Shown piece by piece: positions 1 to 15,000 of a DNA stretch of 64,000 bases. Below the pieces are notes generated by a model that was given only the letters and a program-made list of their open reading frames with translations, did no database searches and was not told where the DNA came from. The number at the start of each line of letters is the position of its first letter. Position 1 is the stretch's first letter. The position numbers and the translations under genes are program-made. Origin of the DNA: Romanomermis culicivorax (Eukaryota > Nematoda > Enoplea > Mermithida > Mermithidae); NCBI GenBank assembly GCA_963922205.1, contig CAWUHX010000228.1, positions 62,001-126,000 of the forward strand, read 5' to 3'.

Positions 1-94
1 GAAACGACCGAAGCAGGGACACCGTGCGAAGAATTCAACGACACAGCCACGGAATCGAATCTCGTTTCATCGTCCCAGCCAATAATATCAAACG
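1..94 (+). CDS. EGF-repeat gene, exon a (5' part outside window)
   Basis: Open in frame 1 from the first base and ending at AACG|GTAAAA, phase 1. It reads as a Thr/Ser/Glu-rich stretch with a single Cys. It joins in phase to the next exon. The start of this exon and everything before it lies outside the window. Confidence 0.7.
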
Positions 95-3000
95 GTAAAA
101 GATATTCGGTATTACTGCGTCTAGTTCACACCCATCTTATAACGTTATACGCACTTGAGCATAGTGGGTTATTGGAATGGCATTAACGGGGAAGGTCTTA
201 GACTTAGGCTTATTCTTAGGCTCAGGCGTAGGCTTAGGCTTAGCCATGTGCATAGGCTTAAAGTCAGGCTTAGCCTTGGGCCTAGGCTTAGCCTTAGACC
301 TAGGCTTAGGCTAAGGCTTAGGCTAAGGCTTAGCATTGGTCCAGGCTAGGCTCAGGCTTAGGCTTAGGTCGCAAAGCTAAATAATGTCAGAGCCTAAGAA
401 TAAGTTTAAGCCTGAGGCTAAGCCTAAGCCCCGCCCTGTTAATCCCCTTCCAATAACCCACTATGCTCAAGTGTGGATAAGGTTATAAGATGGGTGTGAA
501 CCAGACGCAGTAATACAGTTGTATAATAATTCATGGAATTATTTGATGAAAACTTTAGTTTCCTCGACTTCAAAAGAAGGCATTATCGTCGGCATTTTCA
601 ACGAATCGAGTTCACAGCCGTCGGTTACCAGTTCATTGATAACTAAAGCGCAAGAATCAGGTGAGTTACTGAAAAGCATGGTCGAAAGAGGCGTGCTATA
701 GAAATTTCGTTATGAAAAACAGTGAGCCGAAATGTAGCAGGCTCCAATGCCTTAACTTATTTTTTATCGTTGTTTTTTGATACTATCGAGGCAAATACGA
801 TGGTGATAATGCGGAAGTTCTTATCAAATGCAATAATAATCCTTTTTTGGAGAACTTGCCTGAAATCATATGACTCAGAAAATAATCCGGATCCGACCTC
901 TACAATTGTCTAGATCTGAATCTGGCTCCAATGATGTCAAATATTGGGATCCGATCATAATGAGAACTATATTTACTGGGATTTGCATCAATTTTTTCAA
1001 AATTTTCAAACCAAGAAATTATACTTGACGAACAGAATATCTGTATTGCCCTTTACGCGATATCTGGCAGGGCTGTAAAGTTAAACTTCGCGCAATTTGA
1101 TTTCGAATAATATGGATCCAGAATAGCGAATCTGGATACGGACGGATCTGCTGTTCTGCATCCTGGTCCAAATCCGAGGATTACAGTTTTCTGGATCCAA
1201 TTCGGTCAAAAAAGTATATTTGTCCAATCTCTATTTTTTCTACATCTTGACTTCTGCATAGCTGGATGAAAGCAGCCCGGTTACGGTTTGGTTCCGGCTC
1301 TCGGTATCTGAAGCTCGGTCACCATCTGAACCCATCTTTTCTAAGAGTTCGAAATGACCTTTTTTTTAGGCAATTGACTAAAAAAAGACGACTAGAAAGT
1401 GGTCTCATCCCAAAATGTTCTTCTAGTCATCTTTGACTATCACAATCTCTACTCATCACCTTAGAACACTCGTGAGAGACTGTCTTACGTATAAACTACA
1501 CCCAGGCCAATCGGTACACCTACCGATTTTCTTGCAGGTCATTTGTGTAGTCCCTCTTATAGAACGAAAAGCATGGTCTTGACCACATTATTACTGAACA
1601 CCCTTAGCGGTCTGGATATGAAGATTTTTTTCAGCACAAAAATAGGTCTTTCCGACAGTGTCTTCTCCAGACGGTCTTAAGACATGCATCGGATTTTAGA
1701 CATGGAGACCCGACCGAAACCGTCACCATGGAAGTTTTTTGCTGAGCACTCTTTTACATTTGTGGAAAATGGGGTCATAATAAGCGACAATTGCAGAGTT
1801 TCAGCAAAACTCGTTCCATTTTGAGTGGAATGAGGACGAAAATTTTGCAATATTCTATTTGTGGTGGAAGAATGGATAAATATCAATGTAAAGCATCGCA
1901 GAATTTCCGGATGCTTTTTCACGATTGGAGAAAAGATTTGAAATTAATTCAAGCTGTCCAGCAGTGATGTTTTTTTCGTGGCAATTTTCAATCGAAGTCC
2001 TTGACATTTGCATAGTCATCTCGGGTCAGTAGTTTGCTTCGGTCCGTTCAATTGTCCAGTATTAATTCGAGACAAATTCTGAGCTTGTTTTCGATAATGA
2101 ACAAAAAATTTGATAGAAGAAAAAATTTAAAACTATTGAAAAAAACGAAATTATACAGAGATATTCCACATTTTGAGTAAAAGCTTCGCTGAGAAACGTA
2201 TCATTTCTAATGGATGCTATTTTTTGTTTTTGTTTTCTTCCGATTTCTAATCAGTTCTTGTGTCTTTAATAGCGGCATTCTCATTAGTCGCACGAAGCTT
2301 TTGAAATTAATGTGCATAGATTGATGTGTCATCTATTCCAGGTTTATCTACTTGGAGCAAAGCATCCATATCAACAGGCGCATCAGCGTCGACAACCTCA
2401 GAAGTGGAAACAAGTAATTTCACCGTATATATCCAATTCAAAGAATCCTGGCTAATTTATGGACTTCTACTTCAAAAAAGTTTTAAAATAGCATATGTTT
2501 GCATATTTTTGTTAAAAACAGAAATTCCCTAGTTGATGCATCCTATTTCGTGGACCCCATAATTTTTCCTGTTGTTGAGCATCATAAATGTTAGCCAATT
2601 GATCTAGATAGACTTTTTTGTCACTGGCTTCAAAGAGCTATCTTTGCTAAAAAATTTTTCTTGAGATTTATGATATGATTGTGAAACTTAGTCCATGTTT
2701 TAGCTACTGAGACCACGACGTCAGCTGCTACAAGCACATTTTCTACTCCACAGTCGACGTCAAACTCTGCAGCGCTCGTTGTTAGTTCAACGACCGTAGA
2801 AACATCAACCAATGCAGCCACATCAGCTGCAAGCGTCGAATTGACGTCTGCAAGTTCATCCGGAAGCAGTTCGCAAATCTTTGAATCGTCAACCAGCGGT
2901 GGATTGAGCAGTAATATCGCCATTTCGACCGAACCCGCGACGTCCCCAACCCGGACGACGCCGGTAATCGTAGTTGTGCCAGTCGGACCGTCGAAAAATA

Positions 3001-6000
3001 CTAGCACGATAATCGCCAAAGATACGACGCCTTTGAGTAAGGAACTGGATTGTTTGACTTTAGAAATTATGACCAGGTGTCCAATCAGAATTTTGTGAAA
3101 AAAATTACAGTAGCAGAATGACATGATCCTCTAAGTATATTCTCGTTGAACACGTTCTTTCCTTTTCAGATTTCACTGCATTGTCATCCCTGCCCTTGCT
3201 CACAGAAACGTCTTCGGGACCGGTGACTGCAGGTTCATCGTCGTCATCGTCAACGAATGTGGAGTCCACTGCACCGAGTGAGACCTTTTGCTACACACTG
3301 ATTTATGTGTTCATAGTAGATTATTTTACTTATAATTTATCAGTATTCCAAAAGCAGCATATGATTCTTCAACTCTCACCGTGTGCTTCTTTATAAAATG
3401 CTTGTAAATCTTTAACTGACAAAAAATAAACATCGTCGTGAGAGCCGTTTACACAAAGCTTTTACTGTAGTATTTTTTACCCAAAAATAGAAGCAGTTAG
3501 TTGAGTAGCATACATGTAACCAGGCCTCTAGGCAGTAAGGTTTGGGGGGCCATGAACCCCCGAAATGTTTCGAGTGTTAAAAAAAGGCAAAAACTTCTAG
3601 AAAAAGTCAAGTCAGAAATGCCAATTTTATAGTAAATTAAGTGAAAAAGAATGTGTGGCCCCCCTGAAAAAATTCCTGCCCACAGGCCTGCATGTAACGG
3701 TTCCCTGCGGTCTGGGTTGAGACAATTTTTTCGAGACTCGGGTTCACTGATTCCTACAATTTTAGGCGGAGGGGTCTCTCAAGGGAAAAAATTTAATTTT
3801 TTCACTGAAAACGTCCGTAAAACGGTTCAAAACATAGTAATTTTTGACTTAAAAACCCGTTAAAATGTATTTATAGCGCAACGTGTCGAGAAGATAGATG
3901 TTTTAGAACATTTTATGTTCAAAAATCGACATTTTTCGCCAAAAAATAACATTTTTGAGTATTTTCCGACCAAAAGTATGGGGTTCCCTATGACTACCTT
4001 ATAGCTAGCCATAGGATTTGAAAATCCGGGGGGTCGCCAAGTGGCTATCGCTTGGCCGACGATTTCTGGGGAGGGGTTCCTATAGCATTTCCCTCCAATT
4101 ACATGTATGTTGACTAGGCATGCATATTTTCAATCTTTGTTTAGCAGAAAATAATAAAAATATGCAATAGTCTGCTTCCCAATCGTCATGATGGCAACAT
4201 TCCAAGAAAAACAGACTATAGAACGTGATCGAAAAGGTGTTCGAAAAAGTTGCAGCATACTCAGCTTCTAGAAATTCAAAATATCTTGGCCATATTTGAA
4301 ATCACATACTCCATACATGTATCGGAGCCCCGAGATCAAGCAGGGATCCAGTGTCTTTTTTATGCTGGGGATTACCGATTCCCCAAAATTTTAGGGGAGC
4401 GGTCAATTAACTTAGAAATCGCTTTTTTCGCATAAAAATCTGAAAAATGATTCAAAAATAGTAATTTTTGTCTAAAAAACGTAACAAATGTATTCATGGC
4501 ACGAAGCGCCAAGAAAACTGGCATTTTTGTTTTAAAATTGGCATTTTTCAGTATTTTTCTGACCAAAAGTATGGTGATCTTCATGGCTACCAAATGGCTA
4601 CAGATCGCCTAAAATGGCCGACGATTTTGGGGGGACGCGTTCCTATGTCGCATTCCCCCCAATTACATGTATGGTATACTCCATTCATCACATCGATGGA
4701 GCGACTCCTTGAAAATAAGGTCGAGATAGAAAAATCTAGTAAGCTTATTTCTCTAATCAGTGAAAAAAGTTTTTTCGCCAGTGAACAAACAGAGCATCTG
4801 TGAATTTCCTTCAGTAACCTGGTTAAACGGTTAAAATTTTCCGTATCAACCGTCCAAATCAGCATTAGATGAGCTAAAATTCAAGGTTTTTTATCGAGGA
4901 TTTTGGCCTTGCCGTTTCTTATGAAGAAATTTAGCGTTTTTCTACAGTAACAAACCAGATGCATGCATTTTACTATGTATATATATATTAACTTGCGCTA
5001 AAATCATTATTATACATAATTTCGGACTTTTCTGTCCCTGCATATTAACTAGTTTACTAAATGCGTGCGAACTTGATGCATGTTTTCGGACTCTTGGTGA
5101 AAATTAATCTAACTACTTCGACACATCCACTCAGTTTTGGGCTAGAAACACATATCTGTGTTGGGAGGGTACGCAAATTTTCGGACCCTTCCCGGCTTTC
5201 CACCAACTCCTCCCAAACCCTCAACTCGAAAAAATGAGGCAAAAGAGAGCATTTTTGGCTTGGTAAAGTTGGGCATCCCAACTATGCATGCATATGAGGG
5301 TTTTATGGGGTATCGTCTTCCGGCATAGTTTGATTGCTGTTGACCCCCATCAGATTCAACCCCTTAGAATCGATTAAAGGGATAATGAAGTGAAATGAGA
5401 AAAAATTAAGAGAATGATGTAATAAGAATGAAAAGGACGCTGCAGTTTGACGATTTTTCTGAACAAAGCATACATAATTCTAAAGGAAAACAAAAACACA
5501 CTAAAAAGTTCTGACCAAGCGACTAGTTCCACATATGTAACTACGTAATATTGGTGGAAAATATGCTGCTAGAACGTTAAAAGACCTTTTATTTTGTTAT
5601 AAAAAAATTCTATCCCAGTATCTGCCTTGACTGACCCCCGGCAGAATTTCCATGCTGTGCATATATGACCCGAACCCACAAATGGAGGTTTAGCCCCCAC
5701 CATCCCCAACCGACCTGAGGTCATATATGTATGGAAATACTATCATCGTATATACATACATTGAGTCTCAAACCGTACATCTTTTTCTCAATTTAGCAAC
5801 AACGACCAGCGCCAGTCTCACTTCCCCGTCCACGACTACCGACGAATGTGAATCCGGCGAAAAAAGTACTTCGTCATCGATCGACACGTTTACGCCGGTG
5901 AACGATCTGTCGAGTACTGCGTCGTCGTCGCCATGGACGGCTACGACGCGCCGCGCTTGTTCCTTGGAGAGGACGAAATTTTGCCAACTACGCCGCAAAA

Positions 6001-9000
6001 ATTGCGTCGTTCGGAGCGGCGAAACAAGGTGTACGGGGTGCATAGACGGTTATTTCGAAAACGAAAGCGGCGTTTGCGTAGAATGTAAGCGTTCGATTTT
6101 TTCCTAATATTCGTTCAAAAAATGCAGATTTCGATTGACCCTCAGCAGATTCTTGCTGACTTTCAGGGGACCCAACTGCAAATGATTCAGAAGACGATAA
6201 ACGAAAATGAGTAATAGATAAGAATAAAGAGTTGTCACAATAATGAAGATGACTTATTTTTCTAAACAAGAATTTGCTTCCAAATAATTGACTGATGTAG
6301 ATTAAACAATATGGCCCTAGAAAATCTTTCTTTTTGTTATCAAAAAAAATTCTATCCCAACCCTTGTGCTGGCTGGCATCCAGCAGAATTATAATTGCTA
6401 TCAGTGAACAAAGACTGACTGAATCTTGGATCATTTCTAACAGTTTAAGTCAAATTCGACAGATGTTCAAAAAGTTCTGAGATAGACTCCACATTGTTGT
6501 AGGGGCATTTGCTGCGTTTGGATCACTGGCAGGCTGTACAAGGACCCCATATAGGATTCTGGCTGACATCCAAAAACTTTTTGAATATCCTTACCTCAGC
6601 AACCCATCTGTTTTTACACATGAATGGAATTATAAATATTTTTCAGAAATGTTACTTGATTCTGTAAACTTTTGGTCCTTTAGGAACTGCGCACAAATTG
6701 ATAAAACCGGTGGAATAAATTAACGACAGCAGATTAGTGATTTCTGCTGTATATGGTTGAGCCCGGAGTAAACAGTGCACGTCTTTCATTCGTTTTTTAA
6801 GGCCAATCAAATTTTTAACAACTGGATTAATTATGAAAAATATTTTGGAAAATTGCACACAAATGGAAAATTTTCATTCAGCTGATGCCAACCCCAAACG
6901 ATTTTTGTTGCTGTATGAGATATGACCGTTTCAACAATGGTTTTTGGACCATAAAGATTTTGATCGCATTGTTTTTATTACTTATGTTTGAAAAAATTTA
7001 GTTTTTGTGTGTATATGCCCGATTGAAGTGCATCTCAAAAGAAATTGTTTCAGCTAAGTACTATTCTGAATATTTCTTATGAACGGATCATGAAGTTCCA
7101 TTCGTCAAAAAATTAAGCCTCACTAATTTTCGAATATTGACTTATTCATTTTTTGATTTCTGGAGTAATCTGGAAGCTTGACTCTGAGAACGCTATCGGA
7201 ACGAAGAAGCTGATCTAAATTGTTCTCACCAAAAATAATGATGTTTGAGATTTCAGTTCATTCTTAGTTGTCTTGACTTACTGAAAATTGAGCTGAACAG
7301 ATTCAGGATGCACATAATAATTGCCTCCAGTGGACTACTGTTATAATGCATTCGTTGTTACCAGTAATCTTTATTTTTTACAGTAAAATTTGCAGATGTG
7401 TACTTTAAAATAAATTTTTATTCGTTTCATCCCTGATCTCAAGTACTGCTTTATTTGGTTAAAAGATTTATAGCAATAAATACTTTAATTCTTTTTCAGA
7501 GATAAAAAGAGCTTAATCCGGATATAAATAAGCTGAGTTGAAGTTTGTACAAAAAGTGCAAAAAAAAGTTTATATCCTTAATCGCTTCGCGTAGTCGGCT
7601 TATATAGTCTAGGGGATCGTAGGCTGGCGGTAGGCTTTTCTGACCTAAGAAAACCGAGTTCTGGTGACAATTTGAGTGCCTTTCAAAATTAGCTGTGAAA
7701 ATCTTAAAATGAATATGCTGCCCTAAAGTGATAATCAGAATCGTCCGAAATTTGATAGAACAGAAGCAAAAACATTGTCTTTTTTACGTCGCTTATGCCA
7801 GTTTATTATGTTGAGAAAACTGTTCGTCTAAAAATTTTTGTTTTTCGGAGTTTCGATCTATTCCTACTGGCACAACATCTAAAAGTATGAATTTCTTGCA
7901 TTTTATTCACGTTCTTTCCAATATGTTCATGTGAATATTCCGGAAGTAGTTGACCCACTTCGAACAAACTAAAATTTACGACTTGTAAGGATGCTAGCTT
8001 GGAAAAATGAAAAAAATTAGTGCCATAGTTAGTCTCTTTTAGACAATTCTTTTCCAGTAAGATTTTGTACTCGAAATTTGTTTAAAGTTAACAAGTATGC
8101 TCACAAGTTTCCAATACAACTTGATTAGTACTTGCATTTCACATCCATAATTTAAAATTATTTCAAGGAAAACAGACAAAAAATCCATGAGACCCCTGCG
8201 AGTCACCATTTCTAGAGTTCAATTTGATTTTGCTTTATGAAATAAGCTTTTTTCGCAGGATAATGTATAAAAGCAAAATAATGGAAAGTCTTGCGAAAAG
8301 CGTCTCAGATTTTTCACATTGACATGCGACGTTAAATCATTATATCACCTCTGATCAAGCTTACAGAGCTATGAAATGAATGAGAAACATCATGTTCATA
8401 AGTCGACTGATTTATTAGAGAAACAAGGACTGATTAAATTGATTGAGTAAAGAATTCGATTTAGCAAGAGAAAGTTAAAATGCACTGCTAATTAAGCAAC
8501 TAACGTTATTCTCATTTTTTCAGCCTACTAAAGTTCATCATGCTGAATAGTTTAACAAGGCTATAAAGGAACCTTTGCATAAGTTAATGGGCACAACTGT
8601 AAAAAATCAAATCCAAAGTTTGAAATTCTGTAATTGTAAAAATCAATATTCAAGCTTGGTACTTTGCAGACTCATTGATCCCTTCATTTTCCGACTTCAA
8701 TTACCTAACTATGGTTTCATCGATCATTGAAATTCACCTTAAACCAATCTATTTTCCGTTCGAATTCTTTCACTACCTATTGATACTTTTGAATACCCCC
8801 TTTTTTAAGCCATACCGTGCGCCAACGCTACCGACTGCGACCCGAATGCCAAATGCTTGGACTTATCGCCCTACGGCCACTCCTGCACTTGTAAGCCCGG
8901 CTACATCGGCGACGGCCACAAATGCGACGGTGAGTCATTCTTAATTTTTGTCCCATACTTACACGTTATCCCTTTTTTTACTGTAGTGACTAATTGTCGT

Positions 9001-12000
9001 TTCAGATGTGGACGAATGTTATATACCAAATATCTGTTCGCCTGACGCCACCTGTAGAAATACGGTCGGCAGTTTCATTTGCACATGTAACCCTGGCTTT
9101 ATTGGTGACGGGCAAAGATGCTCAGGTAATACATGGTGTCTATCCGTTGCGTGTAACAAAAGAATTACCCCCTCCATCTTAACCCATACCCTAAAAATTT
9201 CAGTGGATCCGAACGACTGCTCGCTAAAAGAGGATCTATGCCACCGACACGCCCACTGTATCGAAAGCCGGTGTTGTTGCAAGCACGGTTACGTCGGCAA
9301 TGGCCTGCAATGTTCCCCTTTGTTTGGTAACTTTTTTCCACAGCTTCAAGTGTACCGTTCCCGTTTACAAAAAGCGCAAAATGAAAATTTTGACAGAGTA
9401 AAACGTAGACGAGGTTTCGTAGAAGAGTTGATTATGTATCGCTAGAGCCACCGTCCCACAATAGCCACCATACTACTATAGCTGCTGTCTGACTATAGCC
9501 ACCGAAGCATGTATAGACATCCCACTACAGCCACCAATCAAACAACATCAGAATGTCCCCCTATAGCCACTGTCTCGCTACAGCCAGGAAGATTATTTAG
9601 AAAATTAAAAACTAATATTTATTTTTCAATATTTTCATCAATGCTAATTTGCTAATGGTACTACTTTATTGGTAAAACTAATTGTACGAATATGTAATGA
9701 CTTTTTCTTGCTTGTCGTTGTTAGTAATCAAATGAGTTTCACATAATTACACGTTTCTCACCCTCTCGTTGAAATCCCCGACTTTTGCGTAACAAATACA
9801 GGCATCCAAACACATACAAGTATTCCAGAATTCCCACATAAGTCCTCTAGGCTTTTACCTAATGCGTTTTTTTAACAATAAAACGAACTTAAAATAGCAC
9901 AGAAAGAAAGAAAGAAAGAAATTTATTAAATGCAAAGAAACGAGTAGATACGAATAATACAGAAAAGCTCATGGACGTGACAAAAGCACGTGCGAATGGA
10001 GCTTTTAAAAATGACTCAATTTAGATCGAAATCAGGGCATATTGTTCGAACGAATGATATCGTCGGGTAAGGAATTCTAAACATCAATATTTTGCAAGCA
10101 AAAGTCATGTTTTAAAGCATTAGTGTTATACTCCGATTTATACAATTTAAATAAGTTGGATGCGCGATAATTGAACGGACTCAAGGTGAAAAATAAATCG
10201 GGTGTTTCATTCCAATTTCAAAATTAAGAAAAAGTACGATAAGTCGATACACGTACGTCTAAATGCAAGGTCATCAAGGCCAGATTTGTCGAGGCGCTCC
10301 TTATAGCTTAAATCTTTATAACCAAAAAGTCTTTTTGTAAACCTTCGTTGAACTTTTTCTACCAATTTAGTATCCCCAACCAGACAAGGATTCCAGAGTG
10401 GTGAACCATATTCCAGAATAGGGAGAACATAGGATTTAAAAGCCCTGATTTTTAATTCATTGAAGTTAGAATGAAAACATTTTAAAATCAAATTTGCCAC
10501 CCTAGGTGCTTTCTTAACCACATAATTACAGTTGGCAGTTGCTGACATTTTTTCATTGAACATAACACCAAGATCCTTCAACTCTAAAACAGTAGGAATC
10601 AGAAAATCGTTCATATAATACTCAACTTTGGGGTTATTACCCCCAAGATGCAAAACAGAGCATTTTTCCAGAGAAATAGATAATTGCCATTTCAATGACC
10701 ATTCATAAACTTTGACAAGATCGCCTTGTAGTACTTCAGCATTTTCTGTAAGAAGGACATTGTTCGTTAATTTCTACTGTGCTTTTTTCTGTTAGTGGTA
10801 CAGAGGCTCACAATGAACAGTTGTCCACCACAGGTATAGGCAACTTCAGAAATCTGGATGTATCAGGAAGGAGGGCTGTAAAAGCTCGGCTCTGCAGTCA
10901 TGAAACGTACAGTTCGAGGCAAACGGAGACTTCCTTCAAAAGTTGTCTAATATGTCTACAGGATCTCTGGTTCAATCTACTGGTGGTCTATTCATACCAC
11001 GATACATCCAACGACACGTGAACACCCGTAAAATCGTTGGTGGCTGGTGTAAGATAGCGGCTGTAGCGAGACAGTCACCAAGTGACAGTTGGCTATAGCG
11101 GGACACCTGTTGATAGTTTGATCGCTGTAGTGAAACGGTGGCTGTGACGAGACAGTGGCTGTAGTGAGATGGACCCAGAAGTATAAGTTGATTTACTGAT
11201 AAAATTGACACATGCTCAAAGGTACTTTGTGAACGGAAAAGTTGAAAGTACGTAGAATAGCACCCATGAATCACCGTTTGAATTGAACGACACAATTGGC
11301 ACATTTTGTGACTGTTGTTCGAAAATATTGTGTCAGTAACTAAAATCGGTTGCTCGTTTCATATTTCTTGTAGGGATCTAACCAGACTGGAGAAGTGCTG
11401 TCCCGTACGTTCTGGGCCCGGTTTCACCACAAAACTCTGTATTAAGAGTAAAATGTCACGAGTTACGAGTCCCGTGTTAAGAGAGATACGAAGGCTGTCC
11501 CACCAAAAATCAGAGCTTACGAGCATGGAACTACGAGTCTAGGGGTGGTATGAGTGGCCGTTTCACCAAAAAAAAGAGTTTATGAGTACGGGCCCACGAG
11601 TTATGAGTGTTTCGAGCGACGGTTTTTTATAATTTACGACTGTTCAGTTTCACCAAATGAGTTACCCATCATTATGATAATGAAAGGACTCATAAATTTG
11701 ATGAGATTTTCACGGACCAAAATTGGGTCCGTAGGACTCGTAGCTTAGTGGTATTTGAGCATTTTTGTCATTTGTTTTTTGTCAACCCGACAAAGAAACA
11801 ATAATTTGGATTCTTTTCCGAAATTATCACATTTTAAGTGAAAAACAAGCATTTTTGACATTTGCCTGAAAAACCTCAAAAAATAACTTTTTAAGAAAAA
11901 CCAATATGTCCATCGGACTGTCCGTGTAAAATAACCAGAAATAATTATAAAAAATAAATTTCAAAAAAATTCGATGCACTTGTAAAAAAAGTCGAACATC

Positions 12001-15000
12001 AGAAAACTCTCACATCTTGATTTTTTTGCCATGCATCTTGAAAAAATGTTGTGTATCATGTTCGAAGGTAACGATTTTTTCAATGGTAACAAATTTTTTC
12101 AAGTGGTAACACATTTTTTCAAGCATTAACGAGTTTTTTTCAAGTGGTCCTTCTTGTATTCCGTACGAATAAATAACAAAAATGAGTAATCTGCAAAGAT
12201 CTAAAAAATTTTTGCAATTTTTTTTTTGATGTTTTCAATAAAATTAACTTATCTTCACAACCAGTTTAGAAAATTTCTGTAAAATTGGCGAATTTTCAAA
12301 AATGTGAGGAAAATGATTTTCCGTAGAGACTGAAAAATTTTTCGAAATTTTTATATGTTTCAACAAAATCTAACAAACTTTTACAAGAATTGAGAAAATT
12401 TCTTCAAGGTTTGATGAAATTTCAGAATAACTTAGAAGTTAATAATTTTCAGAACAAATTTCCCAATCCAATTGCACCATCCGATTATAAACACATTACG
12501 AATTCCTGTATAACGAGTACCAAAAAACACCCATAAAATGCTCATTTTACGAGTCCTACGAAAAACATGGTGAAACACTCTTATTACGGACTCGTAACTC
12601 ATAGCACATCACTCGTAGCTTGCAGTCAGTCACCCGTAGGTTGTAGCTCGTCACCCGTAGCACGAGTGAAGCTGGTGAAACTCATTTACTCCTAGAATTC
12701 GACACTCGTAGTACTCGTAAGACTCGTGTCCGGCCCAACTCGTAAAAGCCTATCTCCCAATGCTTAAATCACTACATGATTCAGAGTCCCAAAAATGAAA
12801 AGAAAACAGATCATACAGGTTGTCCAGAAACTTTAGTACAGGAGTTGCAGCAATAGTGTAGAGTCATGGTCTAAATTGGTTTGCATCTTTAGATAGAGCA
12901 TCCATTTTTGAAGAAGTTAAGTTTTTGTTGACTTTCGTCATGTCCTTTAATCGGGTTTCTGACTGAGAAGAGAAACTGATAGAATTATAGCGGTTTCTTG
13001 GCACATTGCAATAGAAGCTGATGCAACGTTCATAAATTGATCATGGATTTCCAAACGTTTAAAAAGATCATCCCACATGGTCACAATGAACTATAAGAAG
13101 TCAGCTGACCGATATCTGATTGATAAGTCGGCTGGTTTTGAGCTTTCTCAAGAATCCAAAGATATCGTTTCCAATTTTTTCGAAAATTTTCTCCCTTCAA
13201 TGCCGTTTTGTCATTGTTCACGAAGCTATTGGCAGCCAGATTGTTTCTTTATTGAACTTTTACATACAGAACTAAATGTTCCTCCAAGTGATGTATTATA
13301 TGTTATCGAACATTATTATACCGGTTTCTCTTTATCGAAGTTATTTGACACCCTGTAGAATCATAGCATGTCAATGTCTCTAATTAAAAATGTAAGATAA
13401 TTGAGTTTTCCACAATTGTTTCTTTGGAATGAATCTGTGACATCATGCTCAGCTGTGCTTTCGCTAGCAGTACTTGAAGAATTTAAGGAGAATCACTTGA
13501 AGAACCCATAGAATTCTTCATTTAACAATCACCAATTTAGGAAAATAATCCTCTCCTGCCAATTTAACGTATCATCAATTGAATATTCTTTCAATTCACT
13601 AGTACGAGCAATGCATTTTTATCAGTTGAGGACTTTTTGAACATATGAATTTTCAAAAGCTGTTCTTCTAATATCTCGAACAAACAGTTAAATCTTATGC
13701 TCTAGAATAAGTAACATCAATATTTTTTACATTTGGGCTACAATAACTACGCTGCTTTATGAAAATTTGTTAATTTTGAATTTTGAACACAGAAAATTAA
13801 GAATACTTTTTTTGAAACAGAATCTCCACAATAATTGTCGATCATTGCATGGAAACATACTAGTCAAAACAAAGTCATTCAATTGAGTTATTCAATTACA
13901 AAACAAAAACTGTTGTGCTTAAAATAGACATTGAAATAGATTTGAAATATTAAAATAGACATTGTAATAGATTTGAAATAAATAATACATTGAAATAGAA
14001 ATACATTAAAATAGACACACCAGATTTTAATTTGGGAAACATTGATGATAATGTCTAAATATTTTCAAATCTAGCTTGAAAGTCTGCCAAATCGATAAAT
14101 ACAGTCTTGTGAAAAAATCAGAAAAAGATTGCACCAAAATAGAAAATTAAGATTTAGCTCATCTGTTGACTACCTTAAGAACTAATGAGAAAATTGATCA
14201 TCATGATGATGATTGCTAAACTATTTTAAATGAAATTGACATCGGTATAATGGGGATGGTGTAGAGCAGATCAACAAAACGAATAAAAATTTAATAAAAT
14301 ATAGTGACGTACAGTACATATGTATGTAACCGGAAGTTAGATGTATTTACTAACTTATCTTTGATAGGCTTTTATGAGCTTGGACACATTGACCCGGTCG
14401 GGTCCATCAATCCTTTTTTTCGGCCCAAGCTTGACCCTGTCCACTCATGGCTGGGGCAGCTGTAGGCAACTCATGCAGAATCCTAACTCATCGTCCCTGA
14501 GTTATATCCCATTTAACAAAACCACCTTTAATCGTGATGAACTGAACTGAAATCTTTGCAATTTAGGTTTTGTTCAACAGAGCATATAGTCAAAACCTTG
14601 CCCACTTGGAAAATTTGTTTCGCTGCACATCCTATCATCGCCTTTCCTTGATCAACTGTTGAAAAATTGAGCTATAATTTTAGAGTCGTCCGGTACGCGA
14701 CAGCCCAATCCAGTCGATTCGGGCGCCAATTTCACAGCCGTCGTCGGTTGCACGTTCAACCCTTTCTTGTGCGACCCGAATGCAGACTGCGTGCAAAATC
14801 GTTGCATTTGCCGGTCAAGTTTCTACGGCGACGGTCTTTTATGCTTCCCCTATCGACAAAGTTGCAGTTTGGATAGCAGCATTTGCCTTCTCGGGCAGAG
14901 GTAAGATCCATTCCATAGAAATCTCTTGTTTGTGTCAATTGTCATGTTCTAAATTCCATTCGTTTTGAATTGACCGATGCAACAATCTCATGGAAGTAAG

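Noticed and set aside
155-349. Open frame of alternating Leu/Arg at the start of the window
   Set aside because: It is a translation of the TTAGGC-like repeat and has no gene context.
111-514. A true chromosome end
   Set aside because: The repeat is degenerate, short, inverted within itself and lies inside an intron.
13077-13358. 93-codon frame in the TA-flanked MITE
   Set aside because: No transposase motif (no catalytic Asp context or helix-turn-helix) could be recognised.
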